A stretch of DNA of 64,000 nucleotides from assembly GCF_028640845.1 (NCBI RefSeq), contig NC_080546.1, positions 81,816,257 through 81,880,256 on the forward strand. The letters run 5' to 3'. This DNA is from Ahaetulla prasina. Lineage: Eukaryota > Chordata > Lepidosauria > Squamata > Colubridae. Positions 40,900-51,796 of this stretch are shown piece after piece. The stretch's first letter is position 1, and every line of letters begins with the position of its first letter. The position numbers and the translations under genes were made by a program. The notes under the pieces are model-generated. The model was not told where the DNA came from. It saw nothing but the letters and a program-made list of their open reading frames with translations, and ran no database searches.

Positions 40900-41518
40900 T
40901 GTTTTGATTGACTTGTCCCAACCAGGATCGCAAAGTACCCCTTTAAATACTTTGCACAGCCCTATTAAATAGCACAACCTTCCCCTCAACTTTGATATAG
41001 TAGTCGCTATAATCTTTTTTGAAATATTGCTACAATAAATGAATATTGATGATTCTATCGGATCAGATTGCTCGTCAGTTGGGAGTAATGTGTAGGGGAA
41101 CACTGGATCCTTAATTCTTCTTGTGAGATTGTGCGACTTTTGTCACATCGACAACAAGGATATTTTAACATTGCTGGAAACTGGTTCAAGAACGGTCGTG
41201 TATTTTCCTGACTTTCCTTTCTCTGTGTCAATAATCTACAGGGTGCCTCGCCTTCTTTGACACGTACTTATCTAACCCTCATTGCTCACTGATTTGTAAA
41301 GAACTGAAGTAGACATTTACTGTTCGATTTACACAGCCACCTCTTAAAGATCATCATCTCCTTTGTTTAAAACTTGGTTGCCCTGTTGGTTCTTGTTTTT
41401 ACCACAGGAAGAAAAGATGTTGTATAAATACCTTGAAATACAATCTGGATTTCAAAGTTCAGTAACCTGGATCATAACAAATGCTGTCAACCACCATCCA
41501 CTGGGTGGAGGAAAATTT
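40900..41518. other. Unassigned sequence
   Basis: No recognised repeat or gene. Confidence 0.4.
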
Positions 41519-41925
41519 TGTTGTTGTTAGTTGCGAAGTCATGTTCGACCCATTGCGACCCCATGGACAATATTCCTCCAGGCCTTCCTGTCCTCTACCA
41601 TCTTCTGGAGTCCATTTAAACTCACGCTGACTGCTTCAGTGACTCCATCCAGCCACCTCATTCTCTGCCGTCCCCTTCTTCTTTCGCCCTTAATCTTTCC
41701 CAGCATTAGCCTCTTCTCCAGTGAGTCCTTCTTTCTCATTAGGTGACCGAAGTATTTGAGTTTCATCTTCAGGATCTGGCCTTCTAAAGAGCAGTCAGGG
41801 TTGATCTCTTCTAGGACTGACCAGTTTGATCGCCTTGCAGTCCAAGGGACGTGCAGGAGTCTTCTCCAGCACCAGAGTTCAAAGGCCTCAATTCTTTGGC
41901 ACTCAGCCTTTCTTATGGTCCAACT
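41519..41925 (-). mobile_element. BovB LINE 3' end
   Basis: The minus-strand frame, open across about 41539-41925, reads SWTIRKAECQRIEAFELWCW, RRLLHVPWTARRSNWSVLEE, KYFGHLMRKKDSLEKRLMLG, RRRGRQRMRWLDGVTEAV and VHGVAMGRT. The tail is (GTT)n at 41519. The 5' end is cut at 'cttatggtccaactt'. Confidence 0.9.
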
Positions 41926-42224
41926 TGGAGGAAAAAATATATGAAGCCAAATAACAAATTTCATATTCCTACTCTTATAATAGTGGTTATGTTGGTTATG
42001 TTAAAAAAAAACACAACTTGAAAAAATAAATAAAATACTCAGCTAGGAATCTGACTTAAAGCTCTCTAAATTATAAATATGGACAAATATTTTGTCCAGT
42101 TCCCTGCTATCACTAACTCCAGTTGAATGTGAGCATGTTACACGTGTCTACGTGTGTGTATATCTAGATACTTGTCAGAAGCCACACAGCCAGAAAAGGG
42201 TTGTGAGAACCCCATTAATTCTAT
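41926..42224. other. Unassigned sequence
   Basis: AT-rich; nothing recognised. Confidence 0.4.
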
Positions 42225-42440
42225 TGTCTATTGGCATCCTTCAGTCTCAAAAGACTATGGTCTCGTGCTCTGGAAACAGCATCTAGTGTGGCTAAAAAGC
42301 CCAATTTGAGAGTGGCAATCCCTTCCACAGTGAGGGCAGATACATTCTGTCCCCTGCCCAGCCCCCAGATTTCGCTGGTTCCGGGACTGCCTCTTTGCCT
42401 CAGCCTGCCAAACAAATGTCATTTGTTGACATTTGCCCAT
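42225..42440 (-). repeat. Squamate interspersed repeat, unclassified
   Basis: 'ggcatccttcagtctcaaaa' to 'gcctctttgcctcagcc' resembles a dispersed sequence I know from squamate DNA, but I cannot class it. Only one copy is in this window. Confidence 0.35.
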
Positions 42441-42790
42441 TAATTAATGATGATATAATATGTAAGCCATACTTTATTGTTCATTTATTAATTAAATTAA
42501 TTGCCTCTAAAGTAGACTAACCCATTTATGAAATTAATTTATTCCCAGTGACATATACAAAGTGTGCTCTGATACACCTATCACACCATGTATAGTCACA
42601 CACACACAAACACACACACGCACAGAGTAACCCATACCCTTTTGGGCTAGCTTTTCAGAGATATTTCCTTATCTAAAGAGAGAAAAAGAATGACCAAGGC
42701 AGGCAAAAAAACAATGGGAGCAGGAATGATTTCCAGCTTCCTTCTTCTTCACAATTGAATTTCCTTATGTGAATTTAACAAGGAACTTTC
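42441..42790. other. Unassigned, with short CA repeat
   Basis: An interrupted (CA)n lies at about 42596-42624. Nothing else was recognised. Confidence 0.4.
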
Positions 42791-42922
42791 CTTTCCTTCC
42801 CTTCCCTTCCCTTCCCTTCCCTTCCCTTCCCTTCCCTTCCCTTCCCTTCCCTTCCATTTCCTTTTCTATTTTTCCTTCCCTTCCCTTCCCTTCCCTTCCC
42901 TTCCCTTCCCTTCCCTTCCCTC
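42791..42922 (+). repeat. (TTCCC)n microsatellite
   Basis: About 25 pentanucleotide units with an interruption near 42856-42876. Confidence 0.95.
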
Positions 42923-43033
42923 TTCCCTTGTGGCTGCTGCTGGGTGGGGGAGGGACAAAGGGATTGTGAGAGTGACTGGAAAACTGTCACAGTGTTAAAA
43001 ATGAAGATGACGTGATCACAGCAGCAGACCAAC

Positions 43034-43500
43034 ACTTTTATTTATTTATTTAATTAATTTTGTCATAACAGTATACATAAACATTGTCATAAGTAAAAAA
43101 ACATATCGTGAAGAAAATATATATATATAAGTAAAGAATATGCATTAGCTATATTAATTTGATATAATGAAAGGGAACAATAGGACAGGAATGGTAGGCA
43201 CTTTTGTGCTCTTATGCACGCCCCTTATAGTCCTCTTCGGAATGGGGTGAGGTCAATAGTAGACAGCTTTTGGTTGAAGATTTTGGGATTTTGAGTAGAG
43301 ACTATGGAGTCAGGTAATGAGTTCCAAGCATTAACAACTCTGTTGCACAAGTCATATTTTCTGCAATCAAGTTTGAAGCGGTTGACATTAAGCTTGAATC
43401 TATTTTTTGCTCTTGTAATATTGCGATTGAAGCTGAAGTAGACATTTACAGGAAGGATATTGCAATAGATGATTTTGTGTGTTAAACACAGGTCATGTCG
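43034..43500 (-). mobile_element. CR1/L3-like LINE 3' end
   Basis: The minus frame reads LTHKIIYCNILPVNVYFSFN, RFKLDCRKYDLCNRVVNAWN, SLPDSIVSTQNPKIFNQKLS and TIDLTPFRRGL to a stop at 43225, then a 190-base 3' UTR ending in a TTTA/TTAA-rich tail. Same family as 24322-24965 and 26411-26985. Confidence 0.8.
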
Positions 43501-43933
43501 AAGTCCAGCAGCAGCCAACAGTACTGAACCAGCCAAAATCTCAATGCCCTGGGAATTTCCCGACTTAGAAGATGTACTAATAGAAGCTGCAAGCTGTGTG
43601 TGTGCCTGAGAAGACACTTCTTCCAGCTTGTTAAAAAGGGGAAGGAAGGTGAAGAGATTGACACTGAGCAAACAAAACATCGATCAAAAGTAAGCAGGAA
43701 ATAAGGAGCTCATTAGTCACGACTCTGTTTTTGAATAAGGAAATATGCCACCTTTGTCACATAGTTCCGCTGATAGACGTTGTATAATTGCTAACATAAT
43801 TTGAAATGAAGTTGGACAAGCCTTTCCTTATAATCATGCCAAATTAATATTCCCATCAATGGATTCCTGTAAGTTGTATGTCATAAGAGCGATGGTTTTT
43901 TTTTTAACAGCATTGCATATATGACACAATACA
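43501..43933. other. Unassigned sequence
   Basis: No recognised repeat or gene. Confidence 0.4.
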
Positions 43934-43941
43934 CCCCTTAC

Positions 43942-44233
43942 CAGTGGTGAAATCCTATTTTTTTTTTACACCAGGTTCTGTGGGCATGGCTTGGTGAGCG
44001 TGGTGTGACTTGGCAGGCGTGGCTTGGCGGGTGTGGCTTGGCGGGCGTGGCAGGGGAAGGATACTGTAAAATCCCCATTCCCTCCCCATCTTGGGGGAAG
44101 GATATTGCAAAATCTCCGTTCCCACCCCACTCTGGGGCCAGCCAGAGGTGGTATTTGCTGGTTCTCTGAACTACTCAAAATTTCCTCTACCGGTTCTCCA
44201 GAACCTGTCAGAACCCGCTGGATTTCACCCCTG
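43942..44233. mobile_element. hAT-type MITE (CAGNGGTGAAATCC family)
   Basis: Ends CAGTGGTGAAATCCTAT and GGATTTCACCCCTG; flanks CCCCTTAC and CCCCCACT match at five to six of eight positions. Internal direct repeats 'ggcttggcgggtgtgg' are typical. Confidence 0.8.
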
Positions 44234-44289
44234 CCCCCACTACAAAAAAAATACCCCCCCCAAAGCTTTTCGAGATGTGTTTCCTAAAC

Positions 44290-44545
44290 GATTCATTCAA
44301 ATTATGCTGCCTTGAAAATCGAGAAACAAGACTCTTACAACCCTGAGGACACAGCTAAACCTCCAAGTGGCCTCAATGACTCTATAAAAAGATTGCAAAT
44401 GACCAGCTGCAAAGAGTATAAATCCTTCCATTCCCCACCATCTAGTCAGAGCTGAAGAAGCTTCTTGGATGAGAAGCGAAACGTCTTCAAGGAAAAAACC
44501 CGTTGCCTCCTGGAAAAGGCACCTTTGGGATAAGTATCTGACAAC
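44290..44545 (+). mobile_element. Possible Penelope-like element end
   Basis: 'gagctgaagaagcttcttgg', 'atgagaagcgaaacgtcttc' and 'ggcacctttgggata' repeat the arrangement seen at 36602-36850. Arms 'tgaaga' and 'tcttca' with inner 'gcttct' and 'agaagc' can fold as a hairpin. Confidence 0.4.
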
Positions 44546-45363
44546 ATTTTTGTATTTCCCACCCCCGGCTGACACCAGCTTAACTTGCAGTAGTAGACGA
44601 AGCTAAAAAAAAAATACTAGGGTGTGCAGTCGGCCAACACTGTTAATTGCTAGCTTTGAAACTGGCAATCGTGAAAGCTTAATCAATTTGCTTTCAAGAT
44701 GCAATCTCAAATTAGGGTTGAAATTGTATCATTAAGCAGTTGTCAAAAGCATTGAAATAACGCCAGTGAGCTTCCAGATTGTTTTATGCAGAACAAAAAG
44801 ATCAGTTAAGATACTTCATAGTGGAAATATTATAAACCAGGAATGAGCCTTCTTTAAAAAAAACATGGAAATGGTGTATTATATCAAACAGTTACAAAGG
44901 TTTACTTTCAACAGCCTCCTAACATATGTCATCATATTCTGTCATCCATTCTGACATATTCATTCTAAAAAGTTAACACATTCTGTGTTTTTTCTACGGA
45001 GGCAGGCGTGGCTTGCGAACAGCTTTATTTAATAAATATTGTCTTTTAACGGATGAATAACTAAGGATCAGGAGATAATTCTTTTCTTCTGGAATATCAT
45101 GGGCAGAGAATGGAAACCCAATGCTTTGATCTAATTCCGGTCTTGAACCATGTTGTATCAAACTGCAAATCCAATTTCCCACTGTTTTTTCCCCCCCTTC
45201 CTCTCGTAAAATCTCTCGGTTCTTCTGCCTTCTTCCTGGGAAGACACTTGAGAATTTCTTCAAAAATTCCCTTTTGTGATCTTGAAGGCTTCGCTTCCTA
45301 GAGACGGGGAAGCAGAGTGGGTCATAGCAACCACTCTGTTTTCTGTTATTCACCTTTTCAATC
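44546..45363. other. Single-copy block, possible conserved noncoding part
   Basis: About 44625-44830 is AT-rich with many homeobox-like cores and no repeats. No exon was recognised; the frames at 44994-45353 lack known motifs. Confidence 0.35.
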
Positions 45364-45371
45364 CCACAGTC

Positions 45372-45886
45372 CAGGGGTAGTCAACCTTTTTATACCTACC
45401 GCCCACTTTTGTATCTCTGTTAGTAGTAAAATTTTCTAACTGCCCTCCGGTTCTACAGTAATGCGCTGTGTATCGTTGTCTGTGCATGCCTCTTGCGCAT
45501 CGTGGATTGGGTTTGGGGGGGGCGCTGGCTACCAGCTCTGCTTGTCTGTTACAGCTGGGTGGTGTGGGAAGAGATGCGCGAGCTCTTCTGGGACGAGGCT
45601 CTTTTGTTTGCGGTCGCACTATAGCGCCATTTAGTTTCACTTACCTAACGTGAACTAAACTTCTGCGCAGGCGATACAAATAGTATATTTTCAGAAATTT
45701 AAATTATCATGGGGAATTTTATGAAAACCTAATGAAAATGTTTTTAAATAATGCTATGAAATTTTTTTAAAAAGTCAATTAAATTAAAAAAAAGGAAAAT
45801 GCTTCAGTATTGGACAAAACCCCTACTGCCCACCATGAAAGCTGGAACGCCCACTAGTGGGCAGTAGGGCCAGGTTGACTACACTG
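45372..45886. mobile_element. hAT-type element (CAGGGGTAGTCAACC family)
   Basis: Ends CAGGGGTAGTCAACCTTTT and CAGGTTGACTACACTG, with an exact 8-bp duplication CCACAGTC at 45364-45371 and 45887-45894. 515 bases, no transposase. Confidence 0.93.
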
Positions 45887-45995
45887 CCACAGTCTCTTTG
45901 GTTTTCCGAACCTAAAAAGGCCTTGAGAGAAACATTCCACACAAGGCTTTCCGTTAACTTCTTTGTGAGAGTCTGCTGAAACCTATAGGCCCGTG

Positions 45996-46828
45996 ATGGC
46001 GAACATATATCACGCATGCCGGAAGTGGCATGCAGAGCCATCTCTCCGGGCACCCGAGCTGTCATCCGTTACTCTTCGGGGTTCTGGCACGCTGGCCAGC
46101 TGATCTTCACAAACGCAAGAGCTCCGGAAACCAGAAGAATAGCCATCTGGTGCACATGTGTGTGCCGGGAAGATGATCTTCTGGTTTCTGACATGTGCAT
46201 GCACACCATCCCCGGTCTTCCGGTTTCTGGCATGCATGCGCACCGTCCCCTGGTCTTCCAGTCTCTGGCTCACATGCGCACCATCCCCTGGTCTTCCGGT
46301 TTCTGGCTCGCATGCGCACCGTCCCCTGGTCTTCCAGTTTCTGGTACACATGCACACCGTACCCTGGTCTTCTGGTTTCTGGCTCACGTGCGCACCATCC
46401 CTGATGTGCCAATTCCCCTGCGCATGCATCCTTGACCCTCCCGTGCTCCTCAGTGCCCCGTTTTGGGCCTAGTAGGCCTCCCAGCAGCCTCTTAGAGCAA
46501 AAACGGGCCACGGGGGGGGGCGCCCCAACCCCATGCCCCATTTTGGCCTCTTTGCACTTATAACTCATAATGTCATGCATGTAAGACACCATCTGTGCAT
46601 CGTGCCCACCGCGTACGTGTGCGTGACCCTCTGCATTCCCCCACCCCCCATGCATGTGCGTGTATCTCCCACATGTGCCCCATCCCCTGCGCATGCACGG
46701 CAGAGACCTGAAAATCAGCTGGCTGGTGGGAGGCCCGCGCACATGCACAGTGGAGCTCAGCTGGGGTGATGTACATGTGCCCTGTGGCACACATACCATT
46801 CCAGTGTACCTGTGGCACACATACCATT
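45996..46828. mobile_element. hAT-type element (CAGTGATGG family), expanded
   Basis: The left end 'cgtgatggcgaacata' and right part 'ctgtggcacacataccattc' match the 1366-2486 family. The body has grown by a 38-bp minisatellite. Target duplication not resolved. Confidence 0.65.
46172..46402 (+). repeat. 38-bp minisatellite, about six units
   Basis: Unit core 'tggtcttccrgtttctggc' plus 'tcacatgcgcaccatcccc'. Units start near 46174, 46212, 46250, 46288, 46326 and 46364. Several frames on both strands stay open through it by composition. Confidence 0.9.
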
Positions 46829-46868
46829 CCAGACAAATGGCTGTCCAATCTCTTCTTGAAAACCTCCA

Positions 46869-47644
46869 GGGATGAATTTGAGGGAAATTTTTTATAAAAT
46901 GTTTTATAGGTGGCACTTAGACCCTAAGAAATTATCATGTATGTATCCAGATATACAAGGGAAAAGTTGGAGATGTAATTGTGATGATGCTACATATTTT
47001 CATATTTGTTGGACTTGCAAGAAGATTAAGGCTTTTTGGATAAGGATCTGGTGGATTATACAAAATGTTTTGAAAAAGAAGATAAAGTTCCTACCGCAAT
47101 TTTTCTTACTGGGAATTATTACGGACTGTATAGTAATTGAGACTAAGTTGATTTTAAATTTAATAACAGCGGCAAGACCACCGATAGGACAATACTGGAA
47201 GAAAAAAGAGTTACCTACAATAGAAGAATGGATATTGAAAGTTGCTAATTTGGCTGAGATGGCTAAAATCTCAGCCTTTTTGAAAGACAATACGCAAGAA
47301 AAATATCTAACTGAATGGAAAAAATGGATTGAATATACGCAAAATAGATATCAGATTAAGAGATATCAGATTGCTTTTGAATGATTAGGATGTATTTATC
47401 TTTGATTTGTATGGGGGAAGTTAGGATTTGAGAAGAAGGGGAGGATTATAATTTGTGTGAGGGAAAATTTAGCGAATGATTGTTTTTTCTTTTGAACTAT
47501 ACCTTGTGTTTGTTCTGGGAAGTCCGGGGAAATGGGACGGAGGAGGATGATTTTGGAGGGAGGGGGGAGGGGATGGAGTGGCGGGGAGGGGGGAAAAAGG
47601 GGGGTGAAAATTTTTGTAAAAACCTTTTCAATTAAAAAAAAAAA
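46869..47644 (+). mobile_element. L1 LINE 3' end inserted in CR1
   Basis: 5'-truncated L1 with A-rich tail at about 47632-47644. An 11-bp duplication GAAAACCTCCA lies at 46858-46868 and 47645-47655. It is well preserved. Confidence 0.9.
46872..47384 (+). pseudogene. L1 ORF2 C-terminal fragment
   Basis: 170 codons open to a stop: KMFYRWHLDPKKLSCMYPD, SWRCNCDDATYFHICWTCKK (Cys-rich region of L1 ORF2), PQFFLLGIITD, LNLITAARPPIGQYWKKKEL and EWKKWIEYTQNRYQIK. The endonuclease and RT are missing by truncation, so it cannot act alone. No frameshift suggests recent insertion. Confidence 0.88.
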
Positions 47645-47885
47645 GAAAACCTCCACAGCTTCTGAAGGCAACTTCTGGTCCACTGAATAATTGTTCTGAC
47701 TGTCAGGAAATTTCTCCTTAGTTCTAAGTTGCTTCCCTCCTTGATTAGTTTCCACCCATTGCTTCTCGTCCTGCCTTCAGGTGCTTTGGAGAATAGGTTG
47801 ACCCCCTCTTCTTTGTGGCAGCCTCTCAAATATTGAAACACTGCCATTATGTGGGCCCCTAGTCCTTCTTTTCATTAAACTAGAC

Positions 47886-48750
47886 TAAACGTAGCTGTAA
47901 AACCAGATTTCACATCCATTACAGTATTTAGTCCACCTTTTACAGTAAATAGAATCTAAGCTTTCTGCTCACACAGAATTGCTTTTTGTATTTTTTCCCC
48001 TCGTTGGACATTACTTTGTTATCTTGTTCCAAGCTTCCATATAGTTCGACAAAAGCATTTAAGAAGAAGCTTGAGGGCCTGCTAGGAATAAGCGTCATAA
48101 ATTAGCCATTATATCCTAATGGGTGCGGTAGAGTAAGACATATGCTGCTAAGAGTACTGTCGTTTTATCTGCTTCCTCTACTGATTAGGTTAAGGAGGGA
48201 CACTTGCTCCTCAATTAATTAAATTGGGTGCCCCCAGGGAGGTGCTAGCGCCTAGCTATGACTATTTGATGTCCAACAACATCAACCAATAAATTTGAAA
48301 AAAGTGGTCTGGAGATTGTTATGAACAAGAAAACACGGTCGTAGAAGAGTGATAAGAATGTAATGTCGGTGCTTTTCCCGCAGATTAAAAGAAATGTAGC
48401 TCCTCCATTGATCTGGGGAAAGAGAACTGTTTACAGAACAGAGTTGAACTAGGAATGCAGATAGTCCTTGTTCTGTCCCCACTACACGTTAGTCTGTGCA
48501 GCTCGACATGCAGCTAAACCCACTTATCCTCCGATAAAACAGACTGTGTGTATAGATCTGGATGCTTTATTGAAAGAACAGGATATGGTGAAACTGGGGA
48601 AAACAGGGATACATACAATGAGAACCAGATACAAGATAGGCAGTATGAGTTACTGCTGAACATAACAAGTAATAAATATAAGTAATTTAAATCTCACCAC
48701 CCATGTTCTGTGTGTGGGATGTGGGTTTGTCCTTGGATAACCATGTGTCC
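47886..48750. other. Single-copy block
   Basis: No recognised family. 48000-48250 is AT-rich with TAAT-type cores and could be conserved noncoding DNA (weak inference). Confidence 0.35.
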
Positions 48751-49189
48751 CAGATCAAGATGGATTTTTCTTTGTGCTCCTGCCTTCTCCAAATGCTAAA
48801 GGAAATGGGTCTGGCTTCCCAGCATGCACTTGGTTTGAGAGTGCGGGCTGATGAGTAAAATGGGTTGGATTATTTTCAAACAATATATTTGGTATTTTGT
48901 CCCTCCGGCCACTAGATGGGGCTAGAGCGCAACAACAGTATATAAAGATGATATGTTGGGGCATATTTATCCCTCAGGCCACTAGATGGGGCTAGAGAGC
49001 AACAGCATTTCACCTTAGCTGTTAGAATGTAATAAAGATTAACCAGAGAGGCAGTTTCTGTAAGCAAGACAATAAAGATTAGGCTAGAAACAACACCAGA
49101 ATGTTTCCTTTCTGCCTTCCTTACAGGATTAGCCCTGTAAAGCGGGAAAAAACAAAATAAGATTTCTTCCAACAACCGATTCTCCGAAC
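48751..49189 (+). other. Promoter/LTR-like segment with two CTCF-like motifs
   Basis: 'ccactagatggggctagag' occurs twice (about 48909 and 48980), within a partial tandem duplication that also holds TATATAAAG (near 48941). AATAAAG occurs near 49031 and 49069. The arrangement suggests an LTR or retroelement end, but no ends or duplications were found. Confidence 0.4.
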
Positions 49190-49300
49190 TGCTTAGAAAG
49201 TTAACAACCGGTTCTCCCGAATCGGTGCGAACTGGCTGAATCCCACCACTGATGAAATGGTATATAAGTCTAAGTGCTATTGCTATTGCTGTGACCATTG
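49190..49300 (+). mobile_element. hAT MITE end and SINE tail fragments
   Basis: 'aacaaccggttctccc' to 'gaatcccaccactg' (ending 49252) is the right end of the common hAT MITE. It is followed by 'ggtatataagtctaagtgct' and (ATTGCT)n, the tail of the tRNA-type SINE. Confidence 0.6.
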
Positions 49301-49365
49301 TTCAGAGTTACAATATCCCCATGATCACGTGATCAAAATTTGCCCGCTCAGCAACTGGCGGATAT

Positions 49366-49401
<36 letters not shown>

Positions 49402-49870
49402 TTTATTTATTAAATTTTTATACCGCCCTTCTCCCGAAGGACTCAGGGCGGTTTACAGCCATGATAAAAAAGAACAACAGGATACACATAAAACCATAAT
49501 TTAAAAAACTTATTATACAAATGGCCGAATTAAAACATTTAGAATAAAACCCCAAATTTTAAAATGTTAAAACATTAAAACTAATTAAAATCCTATTAAA
49601 AAATCCTATGCCAGTCCTGCGCGAACAAAGAAATAGGTCTTCAGCTCTCGGCGGAAAGTCCGAAGGTCCGGCAATTGCCGAAGTCCAGGGGGAAGTTCGT
49701 TCCAAAAGGTGGGAGCCCCCCACAGAGAAGGCCCTCCCCCTGGGGGGCCGCCAGCCGACATTGCTTGGCGGACGGCACCCTAAAGAGTCCCTCTCTGTGC
49801 GAGCGTACAGGTCGGTGGGAGGCATTCGGTAACAGCAGGCAGTCCCGTAAGTACCCTGGCACTAAGCCAT
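49366..49870 (-). mobile_element. L2 LINE 3' end
   Basis: TTTA-rich tail at 49366-49410, 'ataccgcccttctcccgaa', then minus-strand remnants (PGYLRDCLLLPNASHRPVRS, LFRVPSAKQCRLAAPQGEG). Several frameshifts. Confidence 0.85.
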
Positions 49871-50101
49871 TTATGACGTTTGTCGTATCCCGGTATCATC
49901 TTTTGCGACCTTCTGACGAGCGAAGTCCGCGAGGGAAGCCAGATTCACTTTACAACGGTGTTGCTAACTGAACAACTGCAGTGATTCACGTAACAGCTGC
50001 GGCAGGAAAGGCCGTAAAATGAGGCACAACTCACTTAACAAATGTTTTGCTTAGCAACAGAAATTCTGGCTCAATTGTGGCCATACGTGAAGGATTACCT
50101 G
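49871..50101. mobile_element. Tc1/mariner-like MITE, half
   Basis: 'gcgaccttctgacgagcga', 'agccagattcactttacaac' and 'ctcaattgtggccatacgtg' match the 63042-63415 copy from its middle to its right end. The left half is absent at the L2 junction. Confidence 0.7.
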
Positions 50102-50282
50102 AGGCCCTCTAATGTTGGACCAACATCAAACCATCAATGTGACCTCTGACCCCAAAAAAGTTTCTGGCATGTTGTCCGATCCAGAATCTGGTGAGAGAAA
50201 TAATCCAATCCTGAACTACTAGCACTGGTAGAGTCATTGTACATTGTGAGCAGTTGTGCAATCTTACTGTCCCCAATTCCCA

Positions 50283-50559
50283 TTTTTTTTATTTTATTTT
50301 TTTATTTGCATTTATATCCCGCCCTTCTCCGAAGACTCAGGGCGGCTTACACTATGTTAGCAATAGTCTTCATCCTATTTGTATATTTATATACAAAGTC
50401 AACTTTTATTGCCCCCAACAATCTGGGTCCTCATTTTACCTACCTTATAAAGGATGGAAGGCTGAGTCAACCTTAGGCCTGGTGGGACTAGAACCTGCAG
50501 TAATTGCAGGCAGCTGTGTTAATAACAGACTGTCTTACCAGTCTGAGCCACAGAGGCCC
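50283..50559 (-). mobile_element. tRNA-derived SINE with L2-like tail
   Basis: T-rich start, 'cccgcccttctccgaagac', 'ccaacaatctgggtcctca' and head 'gtctgagccacagaggccc'. 50102-50282 before it is unassigned. Confidence 0.9.
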
Positions 50560-50652
50560 TTCCCATTATCAGTCTTCTCATCTGAAGTGTTCAGGGTTCC
50601 TAGTTTTTTTCCCTCATCTCTTCTCACAGATCTATCTTCCTAGCCAATAGAC

Positions 50653-51240
50653 CAGGGATGAAATGTAAAATTTGTTACTACCGGTTCTGGGGCTTGGTGG
50701 GGGGCGGGGGGACGTGGCCAACTTTTTTTTTTTACTTTTAAAAGCATTTTTTCTACAACCTCTTCGGCCGAAGAGGTTGTAGAAAAAATGCTTTTAAAAG
50801 CCTCTGACGATCCCAGCTGAGTTGCCTGATCGTCGGAGGCTTTTGTTTTCTTTTAAAAGCATTTTTTTTGCCTTTAAAAGAAAAAAAAGCCTCTGACGAT
50901 CAGGCAACTCAGCTGGGATCGTCAGACGCTTTAAAAAGCATTTTTTTTGCAACCTCTTCGGTTGAAGAGGTTGTAGAAAAAAATGCTTTTAAAAGGCTCT
51001 GACAATCCCAGCTAAGCCGCACGATCATCAGAGGCTTTTTTTAAATTTACTTTTAAAAGCATTTTTTGGGCCAAAGAAAAAATGCTTTTAAAAGTAAAAA
51101 AAAAAACACCTTTGATGATTGTGCGGCTCAGCTAGACATGGGGTGGGGGCAGGGATTTTTGCTACCGGATCTCCGAACCACCCGCTGCCATTGCTACTGG
51201 ATCGGGCGATCCGGCCTGAACCGGGAGCATTTCACCCCTG
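50653..51240. mobile_element. hAT-type MITE with serial palindromes
   Basis: Ends CAGGGATGAAATGTAAA and GGGAGCATTTCACCCCTG; flanks CAATAGAC and CAATAGAT (50645-50652, 51241-51248) are an 8-bp duplication with one mismatch. The body is made of inverted repeats, including a perfect 66-bp palindrome at 50735-50800. Confidence 0.88.
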
Positions 51241-51248
51241 CAATAGAT

Positions 51249-51796
51249 CAACCTTTCAATGCTCTGGTTTGCACAAATTCCCATTTGTCTGAATCCTTCA
51301 CAAAGCAAGTTATTCTGATCAGGACCTGGAGGTGCCCTTCTCCCTGTTTCTAATGCAGAATAGAGGGAGAGAGAGAGGAGCTATAATTTCTGGAAATTAT
51401 GGCTGAATGGTGGCGGTCTAATGTGATATTTATCTCTTTGGCGTGATCTCCTACGGTTGTCTTCTATTCCAAATCTTTCAGACCTATGTAATCCTCTCCT
51501 CGCTGCTTAGCTGCGAGTTCTGAAATAGGAAGGCAACAGAGCTACCCGGGAACGGACAAAGACAAAAGAGAGGAGTGCCACGGATGGATCCATGTAAAGC
51601 AGTTTTGTACATAAACACCGAGCTACTGAGCCTGGGAAAATGAGCACACCCTCTCCTTATGCAGATTTTCACTAATAGGTTAAATGTTTCATGGGGCAAC
51701 TTGCCGCTATGAAAAGATTCAGCTATTTGTCTTCCCCTTTGACTTTGCGGGTTGTGAATTATAACTCTGTTCTGTTGAGTAGCATTTTCAAGTGCT
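51249..51796. other. Unassigned sequence
   Basis: No recognised repeat or gene. Confidence 0.4.

Larger units (their letters stand above)
46829..47885 (-). mobile_element. CR1 LINE 3' end split by an L1
   Basis: The CR1 sequence on the minus strand runs 47885-47645 (VFQYLRGCHKEEGVNLFSKA, RSNGWKLIKEGSNLELRRNF) and its end lies at 46868-46829. The L1 at 46869-47644 separates them. Confidence 0.85.

Noticed and set aside
44460..44500. Hammerhead ribozyme
   Set aside because: GAAAC is present but the CUGAUGA core and a proper stem II are not.
46107..46916. 269-codon minus-strand frame
   Set aside because: It crosses a 38-bp minisatellite in a hAT element; other frames are open too.
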